Part shown: positions 33,526-43,862 of the stretch, in pieces | Numbering within the stretch: the first letter of the stretch is position 1 | Layout of the letters: every line of letters starts with the position of its first letter | Assembly (NCBI RefSeq): GCF_900637845.1 | Contig: NZ_LR134439.1 | Coordinates: 1,488,001 to 1,552,000, forward strand | DNA from: Erysipelothrix rhusiopathiae | Lineage (GTDB): Bacteria; Bacillota_I; Bacilli_A; Erysipelotrichales; Erysipelotrichaceae | Direction: 5' to 3' | Length of the DNA: 64,000 nucleotides | The notes under the pieces: model-generated | Database searches by the model: none | What the model was told of the DNA's origin: nothing | Seen by the model: the letters and a program-made list of their open reading frames with translations, nothing else | Position numbers and translations under genes: made by a program

Positions 33526-34007
33526 ATTTTAAAAATGAAGAAGATGGAAATATTCTTATTATGTTTGCATTTATTTTAATGTTTCTATTGGGATTTGTTG
33601 CGCTTTCAACAGATGTTGTTTTAGCAATGAATAAAAAAGATAAATTAACTGAAGTAGCTTATTTGGTTCGTGAAGCACGTCTTGATATCACAGAAGAAAT
33701 GTTGCATTCACAACAAGGTCAACAGATTGCATTGGATAATGCACATGAGATCCTAAAACGAAATGGTATTGATCCAAGTCAGTTTGAGTTGGTCTGGAAT
33801 GAACAACGTGGTATGTCTCCAAACGGTAACTACATGATTAGTCTTACCGGAACGATTATTTTGCGTGATGTTTATAAAACGACGACTTTGAAAGCACTTG
33901 GAATTGATGAGTTCCCAATTAAAGTTGAATTACCTGTATGGCAAAACTTTACAGATCAACAACCAATTTGGGATGGTCGTACCCCAACCATTAATGGTGT
34001 TTATTAA
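33519..34007 (+). CDS. TadG-like pilus assembly protein (short)
   Basis: 162 aa. The start NFKNEEDGNILIMFAFILMFLLGFVALSTDVVLA is the putative Flp-pilus-assembly TadE/G-like motif with one helix; the remainder is outside the membrane. Proteobacterial TadG is longer and has a von Willebrand domain, which is missing here. It overlaps the previous gene by 7 bases. Confidence 0.78.
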   Translation: MVNFKNEEDGNILIMFAFILMFLLGFVALSTDVVLAMNKKDKLTEVAYLVREARLDITEEMLHSQQGQQIALDNAHEILKRNGIDPSQFELVWNEQRGMSPNGNYMISLTGTIILRDVYKTTTLKALGIDEFPIKVELPVWQNFTDQQPIWDGRTPTINGVY

Positions 34008-34028
34008 TATTAAGAAAGAGGAATTACT

Positions 34029-34838
34029 TTGGATAAGAATAAATTAATTTCTGTAGTTGTAGCTGCAGGTGTATTTCTTTTAGCGTTAATGAACCCAATC
34101 CAAGGTTTAAAAAAGGAAATACCGAAGAAAGATTTAACGCAAGTTGTTGTAGCACTTAAACCCCTTACAGCACAAACTCGAATTACTCAAGATATGATCG
34201 AAGTTAAAAATGTTCATAAAGATGCTGCACCTGAAGGTGCTTTTGCGGATGCTGAACGTGTTGTTGGAAAAGTTACAACTACAAAGATGTCCGTTGGCGA
34301 TATGTTTACCGGTGAAAAGGTAGAGGTAGTGGGTCAAGGATCAAGTGGATTAAGTACTGTCCTTACAGACAATATGCGTGCTTATACTGTTAAACTTGAA
34401 GGTCAATACGGGATGCAAGGGTTAATTCGTGTTGGAAATAAAATTGATATCATTACTGTATTAGATAGTGATTTGCCAGAAGATACACTTCAAAAATATG
34501 ATTATTTGAAGAAGAATTATCCTCAATTGTATGCAGGATCTGTTGAAACTGCAGTTGATGGTAAAGAACGCATTCCTGTTCTTGGTTTAAAAGAAAAGAA
34601 AGCAGTGCTCCTTTTACAAAATAAAGAAGTTCTTGCAATTGATCAAGACACCTTACCGGATGATAAAAAAGTAGCGGATAAGATGTACACAACTGTAACA
34701 TTAGCGGTTTCTGCTGAAGACGCACTGAAATTAGCTGTTTCTGAATCAGTAGGTACTAACCGTGCAATCTTAAGAAGTCATGATCATGACAAGGTTGATA
34801 AAGTTCCTGGTGTTATCACAGGCGATTTATTGAAATAG
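34029..34838 (+). CDS. cpaB: CpaB/RcpC-like pilus assembly protein
   Basis: 269 aa. One N-terminal helix (~5-20) is followed by an SAF domain (~38-105: VVVALKPLTAQTRITQDMIEVK, with ERVVGKVTTTKMSVGDMFTGEKV). This is the order of CpaB/RcpC, which in Gram-negatives works near the secretin; no secretin gene exists in this locus, as expected for a Gram-positive. The start codon is TTG 34029 with AAGAGG upstream. Confidence 0.85.
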   Translation: MDKNKLISVVVAAGVFLLALMNPIQGLKKEIPKKDLTQVVVALKPLTAQTRITQDMIEVKNVHKDAAPEGAFADAERVVGKVTTTKMSVGDMFTGEKVEVVGQGSSGLSTVLTDNMRAYTVKLEGQYGMQGLIRVGNKIDIITVLDSDLPEDTLQKYDYLKKNYPQLYAGSVETAVDGKERIPVLGLKEKKAVLLLQNKEVLAIDQDTLPDDKKVADKMYTTVTLAVSAEDALKLAVSESVGTNRAILRSHDHDKVDKVPGVITGDLLK

Positions 34839-34852
34839 AGAAGGAGAATTAG

Positions 34853-36091
34853 ATGGAGTTAAAAGTTTTAGTATTTGCTGAAGATAGTGTCGCTCAACGA
34901 CTCTTTCCAATGCTACAAGATGATGAAATCCGCATCGTTGGTAAATCAAACGATGAGAACAAAGTCTTAGATGATATCTCAAAAACAAAACCAGATATTG
35001 TTCTAATCTATTCTTCTCACGAAAGTATTTTGCAACGTGTATGTCAACAAATTTATTTATTACGTCCTAAATCTGTACCCGTAGTTTTAACACAAGAATA
35101 CACAAGTGAAACGATGCAGAAGGTTATGCAAACAGGTGTTCATTATATTTTACCGATGCAAATTGATCGTTCTACTTTAGTACAGCAATTAAAAGGAATT
35201 CATAGTAATGAGTCATCACGACTTATTGCATTAGAAAACAGTTCAACAAACAACTGGAAATCAAAAGTTATTACAGTTTTTAGTTCAAAAGGTGGTGTTG
35301 GTCGTACAACAGTAGCAATGAACTTGGCTGTGAAACTTGCTCAAAAGAAATTAAAAGTTGCGATTTTAGACTTTGATCTTGAATTTGGAGAAGTTGCAAC
35401 GGCAATGCGTATTGAAACCAAAGATACACTTGCTGAGTTATTACAAGAACAAGCAAGTCCAAACGTAGATACCATCCGAAAATATATGGCTGTTCACCCT
35501 TCTGGTGTAAACGTGCTTGCTGCACCTAACAGTCCTGAATTTGCGGATAACATTTCAGTTTCACAAGTTGAAAAAATTGTATCGTCACTTCGTTCCTATT
35601 ACGATTACCTAATTATTGATACGAGCATGGGATTTAATAACATTAACTTGTCATGTTTTGATTTGTCATCAACAATTATTTATGTAACAGGAATGGATAT
35701 TCCAACATTACGTAGAACCAAAAAAGGATTGTCGATTGTAACCTCATTAGCAGGTAATGAAAAAATTAAATTGGTAGTTGCGAAAGAAGAACCTGGACGT
35801 GTTAAGCCAAAAGATGTTTCACGTGTCTTGGAATTCCCGCTATGGCATACCATCCCTTATGATTTAAAATCATCGATTGATGCTCTAAATCAAGGGAAAC
35901 CGATTGCAATTGATTCACCATTATCCGGTGTTGCGAAAGCATACCAAGTTATGGCGGATGAAATTGATCAATCCGATTCACCGGATGAACAAGAAGCGGG
36001 TCCTGCGGGACTTCTTGCTAAATTTTTACCAAAACCTAAAGAAAAACCTGCTAAAGCAAAAAAAGGTAAACGAAAAAAAGGTGGTAAATAA
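34853..36091 (+). CDS. tadZ: TadZ/CpaE-like MinD-family ATPase
   Basis: 412 aa. Residues ~1-115 resemble a receiver-like domain without a clear phosphorylation set. Residues ~138-370 are a ParA/MinD ATPase with the deviant Walker A FSSKGGVGRTT and the IIDTSMGFNN switch. The tail is lysine-rich (KPKEKPAKAKKGKRKKGGK). TadZ localises the Tad apparatus, often to a pole. Its last base is shared with the start of the next gene (TAATGA). Confidence 0.9.
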   Translation: MELKVLVFAEDSVAQRLFPMLQDDEIRIVGKSNDENKVLDDISKTKPDIVLIYSSHESILQRVCQQIYLLRPKSVPVVLTQEYTSETMQKVMQTGVHYILPMQIDRSTLVQQLKGIHSNESSRLIALENSSTNNWKSKVITVFSSKGGVGRTTVAMNLAVKLAQKKLKVAILDFDLEFGEVATAMRIETKDTLAELLQEQASPNVDTIRKYMAVHPSGVNVLAAPNSPEFADNISVSQVEKIVSSLRSYYDYLIIDTSMGFNNINLSCFDLSSTIIYVTGMDIPTLRRTKKGLSIVTSLAGNEKIKLVVAKEEPGRVKPKDVSRVLEFPLWHTIPYDLKSSIDALNQGKPIAIDSPLSGVAKAYQVMADEIDQSDSPDEQEAGPAGLLAKFLPKPKEKPAKAKKGKRKKGGK

Positions 36092-37455
36092 TGAAGTTAT
36101 CAGAACGCTTAGAACGTGCTAAAGCAACTGAAGGTGGCGGCTCGGGTGATGGACTAGCGTTTATGCCTGGTGTATTTGAAGTTGATGCCGAACCTCAAGT
36201 TGACCAATTTAAAGATTTAAAAGCAATTATTCACCGTGAAACGATTGATGCGTATAATACACGAATTCAGGACAATCACGGTGATAAAGAAGGAATTGAT
36301 GTTCGTGAAATTATTACGGAATGCTTAACACAACGTGCAGAAGCAATGACGAAAGCAAAGCGCGAACAATTAATTCAAGAAATTTTTGACGATGTTACGG
36401 GACTTGGACCTTTAGAAGTTCTAATCCGTGATGAAGATATTTCTGAAATCATGGTTAACGGTCCGAATACGGTTTATATTGAACGTAAAGGTCGTCTTGA
36501 GTTATCCAACGTTTTCTTTAGAGATGATGCTCACGTAGCTCAAATTATTAACCGTATTGTTTCACCATTAGGTCGTCGATGTGATGAAGCAAACCCAATG
36601 GTTGATGCGCGTTTACCGGATGGTTCTCGTGTTAATGCCATTGTTCCGCCTGTAGCTTTAAGTGGGCCAACAATTACAATTCGTAAATTTAATTCAACAC
36701 CACTGCAAATCAGTGACTTAATTGGATTTAATTCGATTTCATTTGGTATGGCTGCTTTTCTTGAAGCATGTGTTAAAGGACGCTGTAACGTTGTGGTTTC
36801 TGGAGGTACTGGTTCTGGGAAAACAACATTACTTAACGTTCTTTCAAGCTTTATTCCTGAAACAGAACGTATTGTAACCATCGAAGATGCGGCTGAAATT
36901 CAGTTAATGCAAAATCATGTTATTACACTTGAAGCACGTCCAGCTAACGTTGAAGGTAAGGGTGCTGTAACCATTCGAGATATGGTAAAGAACTCCCTCC
37001 GTATGCGTCCTGACCGTATTATTATTGGTGAGGTTCGTTCCGGTGAAGCGCTTGACATGTTACAAGCGATGAATACAGGTCACGATGGCTCTCTTGCTAC
37101 AGGTCACGCGAATACACCTAGGGATATGGTTTCACGTCTTGAAACGATGGTTATGATGTCAGGAATGGATCTGCCTATTAAAGCGATCCGTGAACAAATT
37201 TCATCTGCGATCAACATCATTGTTCAACAAACCCGTCTTCGTGATGGTTCACGTAAAGTTGTTGCGATCACAGAGGTTACAGGTATGGAGGGTGAAATTG
37301 TTACACTCCAAGACATCTTCGTTTTCAAACAAGAAGGCTATGATGCTGCAGGTAAAGTTAAAGGTAAATTTATGGCAACGGGTATTCGTCCATACATCAT
37401 TGATACATTAGAAGCGAATGGTATCCTTGTGAAAGATGAGTGGTTCCAAAAATAA
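36091..37455 (+). CDS. tadA: TadA/CpaF secretion ATPase
   Basis: A 454-aa hexameric type II/IV secretion ATPase that powers pilus assembly. It shows Walker [10 protein letters not shown] (~234-242), the Asp box [10 protein letters not shown], Walker [12 protein letters not shown] and the His box [15 protein letters not shown]. The N-terminal domain has [20 protein letters not shown]. It overlaps tadZ by 1 base and tadB by 1 base. Confidence 0.96.
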   Translation: MKLSERLERAKATEGGGSGDGLAFMPGVFEVDAEPQVDQFKDLKAIIHRETIDAYNTRIQDNHGDKEGIDVREIITECLTQRAEAMTKAKREQLIQEIFDDVTGLGPLEVLIRDEDISEIMVNGPNTVYIERKGRLELSNVFFRDDAHVAQIINRIVSPLGRRCDEANPMVDARLPDGSRVNAIVPPVALSGPTITIRKFNSTPLQISDLIGFNSISFGMAAFLEACVKGRCNVVVSGGTGSGKTTLLNVLSSFIPETERIVTIEDAAEIQLMQNHVITLEARPANVEGKGAVTIRDMVKNSLRMRPDRIIIGEVRSGEALDMLQAMNTGHDGSLATGHANTPRDMVSRLETMVMMSGMDLPIKAIREQISSAINIIVQQTRLRDGSRKVVAITEVTGMEGEIVTLQDIFVFKQEGYDAAGKVKGKFMATGIRPYIIDTLEANGILVKDEWFQK

Positions 37456-38390
37456 TGTGGATTATAATGGCAGCATGCCTTAGTTACATTACGCTTGTTG
37501 TCCTACAATTTGTATTAAATTTGATTTATCATCGCTTCATAATGTTAAAAGACCGTTTGGACTTAATCGAAAAACAAAGTTTATACGGTTATTCAAAAAA
37601 ATCAAAAAAAGATCAGAAAAAAGAAAAACAATCCATCAGTATTGAAGTTCCAGAAAAATTAAAAGAAAATCTCTTAATGGCTGGAATTAACTTACGACCG
37701 GATGAATTTCTGAAAATGTGGTTAGGACTTGCTGCGTTTGCAGTTGTAATTTGTGTTGCACTTGATAAAGGGATGATTGTTACATTATTCGCTTTCGCTG
37801 CAGCACTTATTGGTCCACCGATGTATATTAAAATTAAAAGAAAACAACGAATTGGTAAATTTAGTCAACAATTAGGTGATGCATTATTAATTCTTTCCAA
37901 TAGTTTACGTGCAGGTTTTACCTTTGAACAAGCACTTGCAAGTATTGCGAAAGACTTACCGGATCCAATTGGTCCTGAGTTTCTTAAAGTGTGTCGTGAA
38001 GTTGAATTGGGAGAGAATATTGAAAAATCTCTAGCCGCTGTATCAACACGCATGGAATCCGAAGAAATGAAATTGATGAACACTGCTGTTAGTATTCAAA
38101 GACAAGTAGGGGGTAACCTTGCGGATGTCTTGGATAATATTGGTGAAGCGATTCGAGAACGGATTACAATTCAGAAAAATATTAAGGCTCTAACAGCACA
38201 AGGGGATGTATCTGCGAAAGTAATTGCGGGTTTACCTGTTGTCGTTCTAGTCTTAATTTCAATGGTTAATAAAGAATATATGGAGCCAGTATTCACAACT
38301 CCATTTGGTTATGCATTGCTTGGTGTTAGTGCAACCCTTGAAATCATGGGTTATGCGATGATCAAGAAAATAACAAATATTGAGATGTAG
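37455..38390 (+). CDS. tadB: TadB-like inner membrane platform protein
   Basis: 311 aa with two N-terminal and two C-terminal helices around a GspF/T2SSF domain (~135-265: FSQQLGDALLILSNSLRAGF, then FEQALASIAKDLPDP). It forms the membrane base on which TadA acts. I chose ATG 37455, which overlaps the tadA stop (TAATG), over the longer GTG frame at 37440. Confidence 0.92.
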   Translation: MWIIMAACLSYITLVVLQFVLNLIYHRFIMLKDRLDLIEKQSLYGYSKKSKKDQKKEKQSISIEVPEKLKENLLMAGINLRPDEFLKMWLGLAAFAVVICVALDKGMIVTLFAFAAALIGPPMYIKIKRKQRIGKFSQQLGDALLILSNSLRAGFTFEQALASIAKDLPDPIGPEFLKVCREVELGENIEKSLAAVSTRMESEEMKLMNTAVSIQRQVGGNLADVLDNIGEAIRERITIQKNIKALTAQGDVSAKVIAGLPVVVLVLISMVNKEYMEPVFTTPFGYALLGVSATLEIMGYAMIKKITNIEM

Positions 38391-38399
38391 GAGGAAATC

Positions 38400-39320
38400 A
38401 TGATAAAAGCAATTACAGGAGCAATCTTTGCGTATGTCTTCGTAGATTTTGTAATGAGTGTCTTAACAGGAAAGTCACTTGTTATTAAAAAACGATTGGA
38501 TGAAACAAAGAATTCGAGCTCACAAAAACATGGTTCTGATGACATTTTAGATAAAACGTTCCAAGAACGTTTCTTACAACCGATTGTTGATAAGTTGATT
38601 CATGCCGTATCAACAATGCTCCCGGTTAAAGCAGAATCTCAATTAAAACTTGCAGATCGTTTGCTTAAAGCGGGGATTACAACGAATCCTAAAGATTACC
38701 GTGCGATGAATGTTATTATTATTGTCGGTTTTGGATTAGTTGGACTTTATCTTGCTATTACATCCCATCAACGTGGGTTTTCTCGCATTATGTATATGAT
38801 GATGGGGATGGCTGGTGGATACGTATATCGTCGTTATTCACTAGAGGGAAAGATAACAAAACGTAAAAAAATTATCAAAGGACAATTACCTGAAGTTATG
38901 GATATTTTAAGTGTTTCTGTTGTTGCGGGTTTAAGTTTTGACCAAGCACTCGGACATGTTACAACCAAAGCAGAAGGACCGTTGATTGAAGAGTTTCGTA
39001 TTTGTCAACGGGAGATTATGTTGGGGAAACCTCGTAAAGAGGCATTAAACCGACTATCAGAACGAACTGAAATTGAAGAGGTAAAATCATTTACCAACGC
39101 TATTATTCAAGCAGATGAACTTGGGATTTCACTCCAAAATGTTTTAATGAGTCAGTCTCAAATGATTCGTACTTCACACCGTCAGGATGTTGAAGAACGC
39201 GCTGCGAAGATTCCAGTTAAAATTCTAATTCCAATGGTACTCTTTATTTTCCCTGTTATCTTTATTATTCTGCTCGGACCTGCTGTGCCGACAATTATTG
39301 ACGCATTGGGAGGCCGATAA
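38400..39320 (+). CDS. tadC: TadC-like inner membrane platform protein
   Basis: 306 aa with the same T2SSF domain (~155-270: LPEVMDILSVSVVAGLSFDQAL) and C-terminal helices ending in LGPAVPTIIDALGGR. TadB and TadC together form the platform. AGGAGG at 38389-38394 precedes the ATG. It overlaps the next gene by 1 base. Confidence 0.92.
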   Translation: MIKAITGAIFAYVFVDFVMSVLTGKSLVIKKRLDETKNSSSQKHGSDDILDKTFQERFLQPIVDKLIHAVSTMLPVKAESQLKLADRLLKAGITTNPKDYRAMNVIIIVGFGLVGLYLAITSHQRGFSRIMYMMMGMAGGYVYRRYSLEGKITKRKKIIKGQLPEVMDILSVSVVAGLSFDQALGHVTTKAEGPLIEEFRICQREIMLGKPRKEALNRLSERTEIEEVKSFTNAIIQADELGISLQNVLMSQSQMIRTSHRQDVEERAAKIPVKILIPMVLFIFPVIFIILLGPAVPTIIDALGGR

Positions 39321-39631
39321 TGATAAAAAACCTCGAAATTGCATCTAACTTTGGAACACGTTTCAAAGGATTGATGTTAAGAAAAGAAATCAATGAAGAT
39401 CAAGGAATGTTATTTCTTCATTGTGCACGTGTTCATACTTGTTTTATGAAGTTTGACATTTGTGTAATTTACCTAGACAAAGACTTTAATATTATTGACC
39501 ATGAAATAATAAAACCTTGGCGTCTCGGTAAAAAAGTAAAAGGTGCGCGACATTTAGTTGAAGCGTCACCCCAAATAGTAGCATCACTTAGTGATATTAC
39601 ATTTAATGAATTAATTATGAAGGAGGGATAA
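39320..39631 (+). CDS. DUF192 domain protein
   Basis: 103 aa, a single DUF192 domain: RFKGLMLRKEINEDQGMLF, MKFDICVIYLDKDFNII and AR.LVEAS. No signal peptide is present, so it is cytoplasmic here. DUF192 proteins often lie in Tad loci without known function. It is coupled to tadC (1-base overlap) and the coiled-coil gene starts 1 base after it. Confidence 0.82.
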   Translation: MIKNLEIASNFGTRFKGLMLRKEINEDQGMLFLHCARVHTCFMKFDICVIYLDKDFNIIDHEIIKPWRLGKKVKGARHLVEASPQIVASLSDITFNELIMKEG

Positions 39632-39632
39632 G

Positions 39633-41468
39633 ATGAACGATTTTTTTGATATGAGTTTTGGTGATGATTCAAAATCAAACGACTTCGCCATGCCGACATT
39701 TGACGCATCAAATGACATCGACGATGATGAAGTTGATGATCTCGAAGAATCATCGAATAAATTCAAAAAGACACTTTTCGGAGGCTATACACGCGGTAGT
39801 GTTGAAGCATATGTAGAACAAATTGAACAAAATGTTTCACAAATGCAAGGAAACCTCGAATTTCAAATCAAAGAAATGTTGCTTGAAAAAGCTTCACTTT
39901 CTCAAGAAAATGCATTACTCAAGTCACAATTTACAGATGCAGAATCTAAAATGATTGAAATTGAAGAAGAGTACAAACGCATTAAAGGTTTAAATGAAGA
40001 ATTAGCTGAAAATATTAAGAATCAAGAATTACAGTTTTCAACTGAGTTAAATCAATACAAAACCGTTAGTGGAGAATTACAAGAAGAATTAGACAAAATA
40101 TCTTCTCACTATCAATCACTCCAGGAACAGTTAGAACGTGCTCATGGTGAAGTTTCCGTTTTAACACAGCAAGTGAAAGAAAATGAAGAAGAAAATATTA
40201 AAGTTGAGCAATACCTTGATCAACTTGAATCTAGCCTACAAGAAAAGAATCGTGCACTCGAAGAAAGTGTACGACTCTTAAAAGAAAAAGAAATTGAACT
40301 TGAAACAAGTAATGCGGAAGTTCATGAGTTACGTGAACAAATGCTTGTTATGGAAACAAAACTAGCAGAAAAAGATTCAGAGATCGCACGTACAATGAAA
40401 ATCTTAGAAGAATATCAAGCTCAAGAAGAAAACTTTATGGCTTTAATTGATCAAAAAGAAGATATGATTATTGAACGCAATAATGCACTTCAAGAAGCAG
40501 CTCGCATGGTTGAATCATTAGAAAGCCAACGCGAGGCATTTGAATCACGTCTTATGGATCAACAAGGAACAATTGATGAACAACAAGAGTCAATTGAACA
40601 TACGCAGTATGTACTTGATGAAAAAGAAGAAGAGATTAAGACACTTGAATTAAAAATTCAACAACTTACAGATGCTGTTGAAGCAATGAACAGCCAAGAT
40701 GATTTAGCTGTTGAAACATTAACCAATGAAGTTGAGTTTTTAACTAAGAAACTTGACCTTATGACATCTGAAAAAGATGAGACAGTAATGTTGTTGCAAG
40801 AAAAGATTCAAAATCTTACACAACAACTTGAACAAGTTCAATTACAACCGAATATTATGCAACGTGTAGAAGATATCCGTACGCAATATGATCAATTACT
40901 TCAAAAGAAGGATATTATCATTAACCGTTTGGAAGCAGAAGTTAACAGCGCGCCATCTTTTACATTCGATCAAGAACGTGCACTTCTAAAACAAGAAATT
41001 GCGCAATTGCAAGAAGAACTCAAGCAAGAAATGATTGACAAATATCAGGTTCGTAAAGGATTGAACGATGAGGTGCGTCGTCTCAAAGAACGATTAGATA
41101 CACAAACGTTTCAAGGGCAACCCAGACAAGACTTTGAACGCATTATCGATGAAAAAGACACCCAAATCAATCAACTCTTTCAGAAATTACAGAATATGCA
41201 AAAAGAAATGGAAGCATTAATGGGACGTGTTAATTTTACAAACCCATCTCATGATGCACTTCAAGAACGTACTCGTATTCAACATATGAATATACAAGAG
41301 CCTGCCCTTGAGCCAGTTTCAAATTTTGTACCAACACCACAGGTTGTTGAACCTGTAGTTGCAGCTAAAAATGACTTTGAAGAGGAAATTGCTCGTATCT
41401 ACAAGCAAATTGAAGCTCAAAGAGAAACTTTAGATGCATTTATGGATCATTATAAATACAATTCATAA
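39633..41468 (+). CDS. Large coiled-coil protein with a DivIVA-like N-terminus
   Basis: 611 aa. After an acidic start, residues ~44-70 (KFKKTLFGGYTRGSVEAYVE) match the DivIVA/GpsB membrane-binding motif (F..GGY....V..Y...). Residues ~75-530 are almost unbroken heptad coiled coil, rich in Glu, Gln and Lys. The last ~80 residues hold a proline-rich linker and a short helix. It follows the DUF192 gene by 1 base and is the last gene of the Tad operon. A pole- or septum-binding scaffold for the pilus machine is a reasonable inference; no such partner is known to me. Confidence 0.75.
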   Translation: MNDFFDMSFGDDSKSNDFAMPTFDASNDIDDDEVDDLEESSNKFKKTLFGGYTRGSVEAYVEQIEQNVSQMQGNLEFQIKEMLLEKASLSQENALLKSQFTDAESKMIEIEEEYKRIKGLNEELAENIKNQELQFSTELNQYKTVSGELQEELDKISSHYQSLQEQLERAHGEVSVLTQQVKENEEENIKVEQYLDQLESSLQEKNRALEESVRLLKEKEIELETSNAEVHELREQMLVMETKLAEKDSEIARTMKILEEYQAQEENFMALIDQKEDMIIERNNALQEAARMVESLESQREAFESRLMDQQGTIDEQQESIEHTQYVLDEKEEEIKTLELKIQQLTDAVEAMNSQDDLAVETLTNEVEFLTKKLDLMTSEKDETVMLLQEKIQNLTQQLEQVQLQPNIMQRVEDIRTQYDQLLQKKDIIINRLEAEVNSAPSFTFDQERALLKQEIAQLQEELKQEMIDKYQVRKGLNDEVRRLKERLDTQTFQGQPRQDFERIIDEKDTQINQLFQKLQNMQKEMEALMGRVNFTNPSHDALQERTRIQHMNIQEPALEPVSNFVPTPQVVEPVVAAKNDFEEEIARIYKQIEAQRETLDAFMDHYKYNS

Positions 41469-41472
41469 AAAG

Positions 41473-41504
41473 AAAAAGGTATTCATTGCGAATACCTTTT
41501 TTTG
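41473..41504 (+). terminator. Terminator of the Tad operon
   Basis: AAAGGTATTC and GAATACCTTT form a 10-bp stem (loop ATTGC) with A-run and T-run on either side; it may also serve glnN on the other strand. Confidence 0.9.
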
Positions 41505-41511
41505 TTTATTA

Positions 41512-43584
41512 CTATAATTCAAACAGTAATTGAGTGTAAGTGGGGAAGGGATAATGTGCTTTAGAAATGACGCGTTCCATTTGGTCGACTAGAGATCGTA
41601 TCGTTTCGAATTCTGGACGAATCTGTTGGTGCATAGCACGTGCTTTTTCTTCTAAATCTGTAATTTCATGGACGCATCCTAATTTATGTTCAAGTGTCAT
41701 GATAGCTGCATCAAGTGCATCAAGATTTGTCTCGAGGTCGTTGATTTGGCGTTGGACATAACTGCTTTGACTGTTTGAGTGCGATAGGTGATTGATTGAA
41801 GTTACAATTGCGGGCATAATATCTTGTTTTACCATTTTTAGTAATGTATTGGCTTCAGTATTAATGGTTTTTATAAATCGCGTTTGAACGATAATTGTAC
41901 GGGCTTGTAATTCGCGTTCACTAAGTACTTCAGTGGTTTTAAATAATTTAATAGTATCTGGATAAAGCATGGAAGGGATTGAATCAACATAGTGTTCAAG
42001 ATTCGGTAAACCACGTCGTAACGCTTCTTCTCTCCAGTTGTCATGATAAGCGTCTCCATCAAAAATAATCCTGTGATGCGCTTTAATGATTCGCTGACAG
42101 TGCCCCAGAGCTTGTTCGCGAATATCTTGAACATACTTGTATTGTTCTAAGTCATCCGCGATGCGCTCAAGCGATTCCGCCATAATTGAACACAACACAG
42201 TATTCACAAAAGCACTGCAAATCGAGGAGCCAGGCATTCTAAATTCAAATTTATTTCCGGTAAACGCAAATGGCGATGTTCGGTTTCGATCCGAGTAATC
42301 TTTTGTCACAGCACTGAGTGTAGTAAGGGGCGTAAAATATTGAACTTCTTTTTCAATATTTATTTTCTTTGAGGTCGCCAATTGCTTAAATATTTCTTCA
42401 AGAACAGATCCCACATAAAGTGAAATAATTGCAGGTGGTGCTTCAGATGATCCAAGGCGGTGATCATTTCCAGCCGATGACCCAGCGAAACGTAACAGTT
42501 CCGCATGGTTATCAACGGCCTCTACAAGGGCGCACACAAATACAAGGAACCGAATATTTTCGTGCGGACGTTCGCCTGGCTCGAAAAGATTGTGACCGGT
42601 ATTTGTTACTAATGACCAATTATTATGTTTACCGGATCCATTGATATTCTTAAAGGGTTTTTCATGTAGTAGTGCTGATAGATGATGTTTTTTTGCGACA
42701 CGTTGTAAAGTTTCCATAACGATCATATTTTGATCAAGGGCAATATTTGCCTTGTCGAAATGTGTTACAATTTCAAATTGCGCTGGTGCAACTTCATTAT
42801 GTTCTACTTTGCTGTATACCCCAAGCTTCCATAGTTCATCATTAACATCTTCCATATAATGCACAACATTAGAAGGAATATTACCATAATAATGTCCTAC
42901 TAAATCTTGACCTTTTGGTGCGTTTTCACCTAATAGGGTACGTCCCGTAAAAACAAGATCTTCCCGCTGTTCAAAATATTTCGAGCTAACCAAGAAATAT
43001 TCTTGTTCCAAACCGATCATTGCATCAACACTTGTGACACTTTTATCGCCTAAGAGATTCACAATGCGGGTTGCCTGTTTACTTAGGATTTCCATAGATT
43101 TTATAAGTGGTGCTTTCTCGTCCAAAGATTCACCGTGATATGAAATAAATATTGAAGGTATAAACAAAACATGACCACGAATAAATGCAGGAGAGGTTAC
43201 ATCCCAATATGTATACCCACGTGCTTCGAACGTTTGTCTTAGACCTCCATTTGGAAATGATGAGCCATCTGTTTCACCTTTAATTAAAGTTTTACCAGAG
43301 AATCGTGTAATTGGTTTCCCGTTTCGATCAGGTTCAATAAAAGCATCATGTTTTTCTGCACTTGAGCCCGTCATTGGATGGAACCAATGAGAATAATGCG
43401 TTGCTCCATGTTCTAAAGCCCACACTTTCATCGCGTGAGCAATTGCTTCCGCATTTGCCATATCCATTTTCTCTTTATATTGGATTGCATTTAGCCAACG
43501 CTCATAAACAGGTCGGGGTAAATACTCACTCATCACATCCTTTGTGAAGAGCTTGCTTCCAAAATCTTCGTACGGTTTCTTCAT
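41512..43584 (-). CDS. glnN: Glutamine synthetase type III
   Basis: A 690-aa ATP-dependent enzyme joining ammonia to glutamate. Its length and motifs fit GSIII: the N-terminal beta domain, GLEQEYFLV, NGSGKHNNWSL near 315, the EAPPAII loop and FTGNKFEFRMPGSS near 445. A helical C-terminal region (~560-690) follows. Type III enzymes form double hexameric rings and are not adenylylated. AAGGAG lies before the ATG on the minus strand. It is monocistronic. Ammonia made by the arginine deiminase pathway could be its substrate. Confidence 0.95.
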   Translation of the reverse strand: MKKPYEDFGSKLFTKDVMSEYLPRPVYERWLNAIQYKEKMDMANAEAIAHAMKVWALEHGATHYSHWFHPMTGSSAEKHDAFIEPDRNGKPITRFSGKTLIKGETDGSSFPNGGLRQTFEARGYTYWDVTSPAFIRGHVLFIPSIFISYHGESLDEKAPLIKSMEILSKQATRIVNLLGDKSVTSVDAMIGLEQEYFLVSSKYFEQREDLVFTGRTLLGENAPKGQDLVGHYYGNIPSNVVHYMEDVNDELWKLGVYSKVEHNEVAPAQFEIVTHFDKANIALDQNMIVMETLQRVAKKHHLSALLHEKPFKNINGSGKHNNWSLVTNTGHNLFEPGERPHENIRFLVFVCALVEAVDNHAELLRFAGSSAGNDHRLGSSEAPPAIISLYVGSVLEEIFKQLATSKKINIEKEVQYFTPLTTLSAVTKDYSDRNRTSPFAFTGNKFEFRMPGSSICSAFVNTVLCSIMAESLERIADDLEQYKYVQDIREQALGHCQRIIKAHHRIIFDGDAYHDNWREEALRRGLPNLEHYVDSIPSMLYPDTIKLFKTTEVLSERELQARTIIVQTRFIKTINTEANTLLKMVKQDIMPAIVTSINHLSHSNSQSSYVQRQINDLETNLDALDAAIMTLEHKLGCVHEITDLEEKARAMHQQIRPEFETIRSLVDQMERVISKAHYPFPTYTQLLFEL

Positions 43585-43702
43585 AGTAAATCTCCTTTTT
43601 CTTGTAAAATATAAAATAATTTATAGTAAAAGTAAAGATTTTTTTATTAATGTTTAATTATTTTGGAATATAATGATGGAATTGACGATATTTTTCTGAA
43701 TC

Positions 43703-43722
43703 AAAACAGTTTTTCCTGTTTT
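43703..43722. promoter_or_regulatory. Palindrome upstream of glnN
   Basis: AAAACAG and CTGTTTT form an inverted repeat with a 6-base spacer in the 278-base divergent gap (43585-43862). It does not match the GlnR box. The gap is otherwise very AT-rich and should contain promoters for both glnN and the cytidine-deaminase-like gene. Confidence 0.3.
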
Positions 43723-43862
43723 ACAACTGTCAAATTATAAATTAATATCGTAAAAAATAGTATACAAATATGTAAGAATTCTAAATGTATATTTATTTTA
43801 ACAAAATCCTTTTCTTTGTGTAATTGATGTGATAGAATTACGGAGAAATAGGAGAGATAAGT

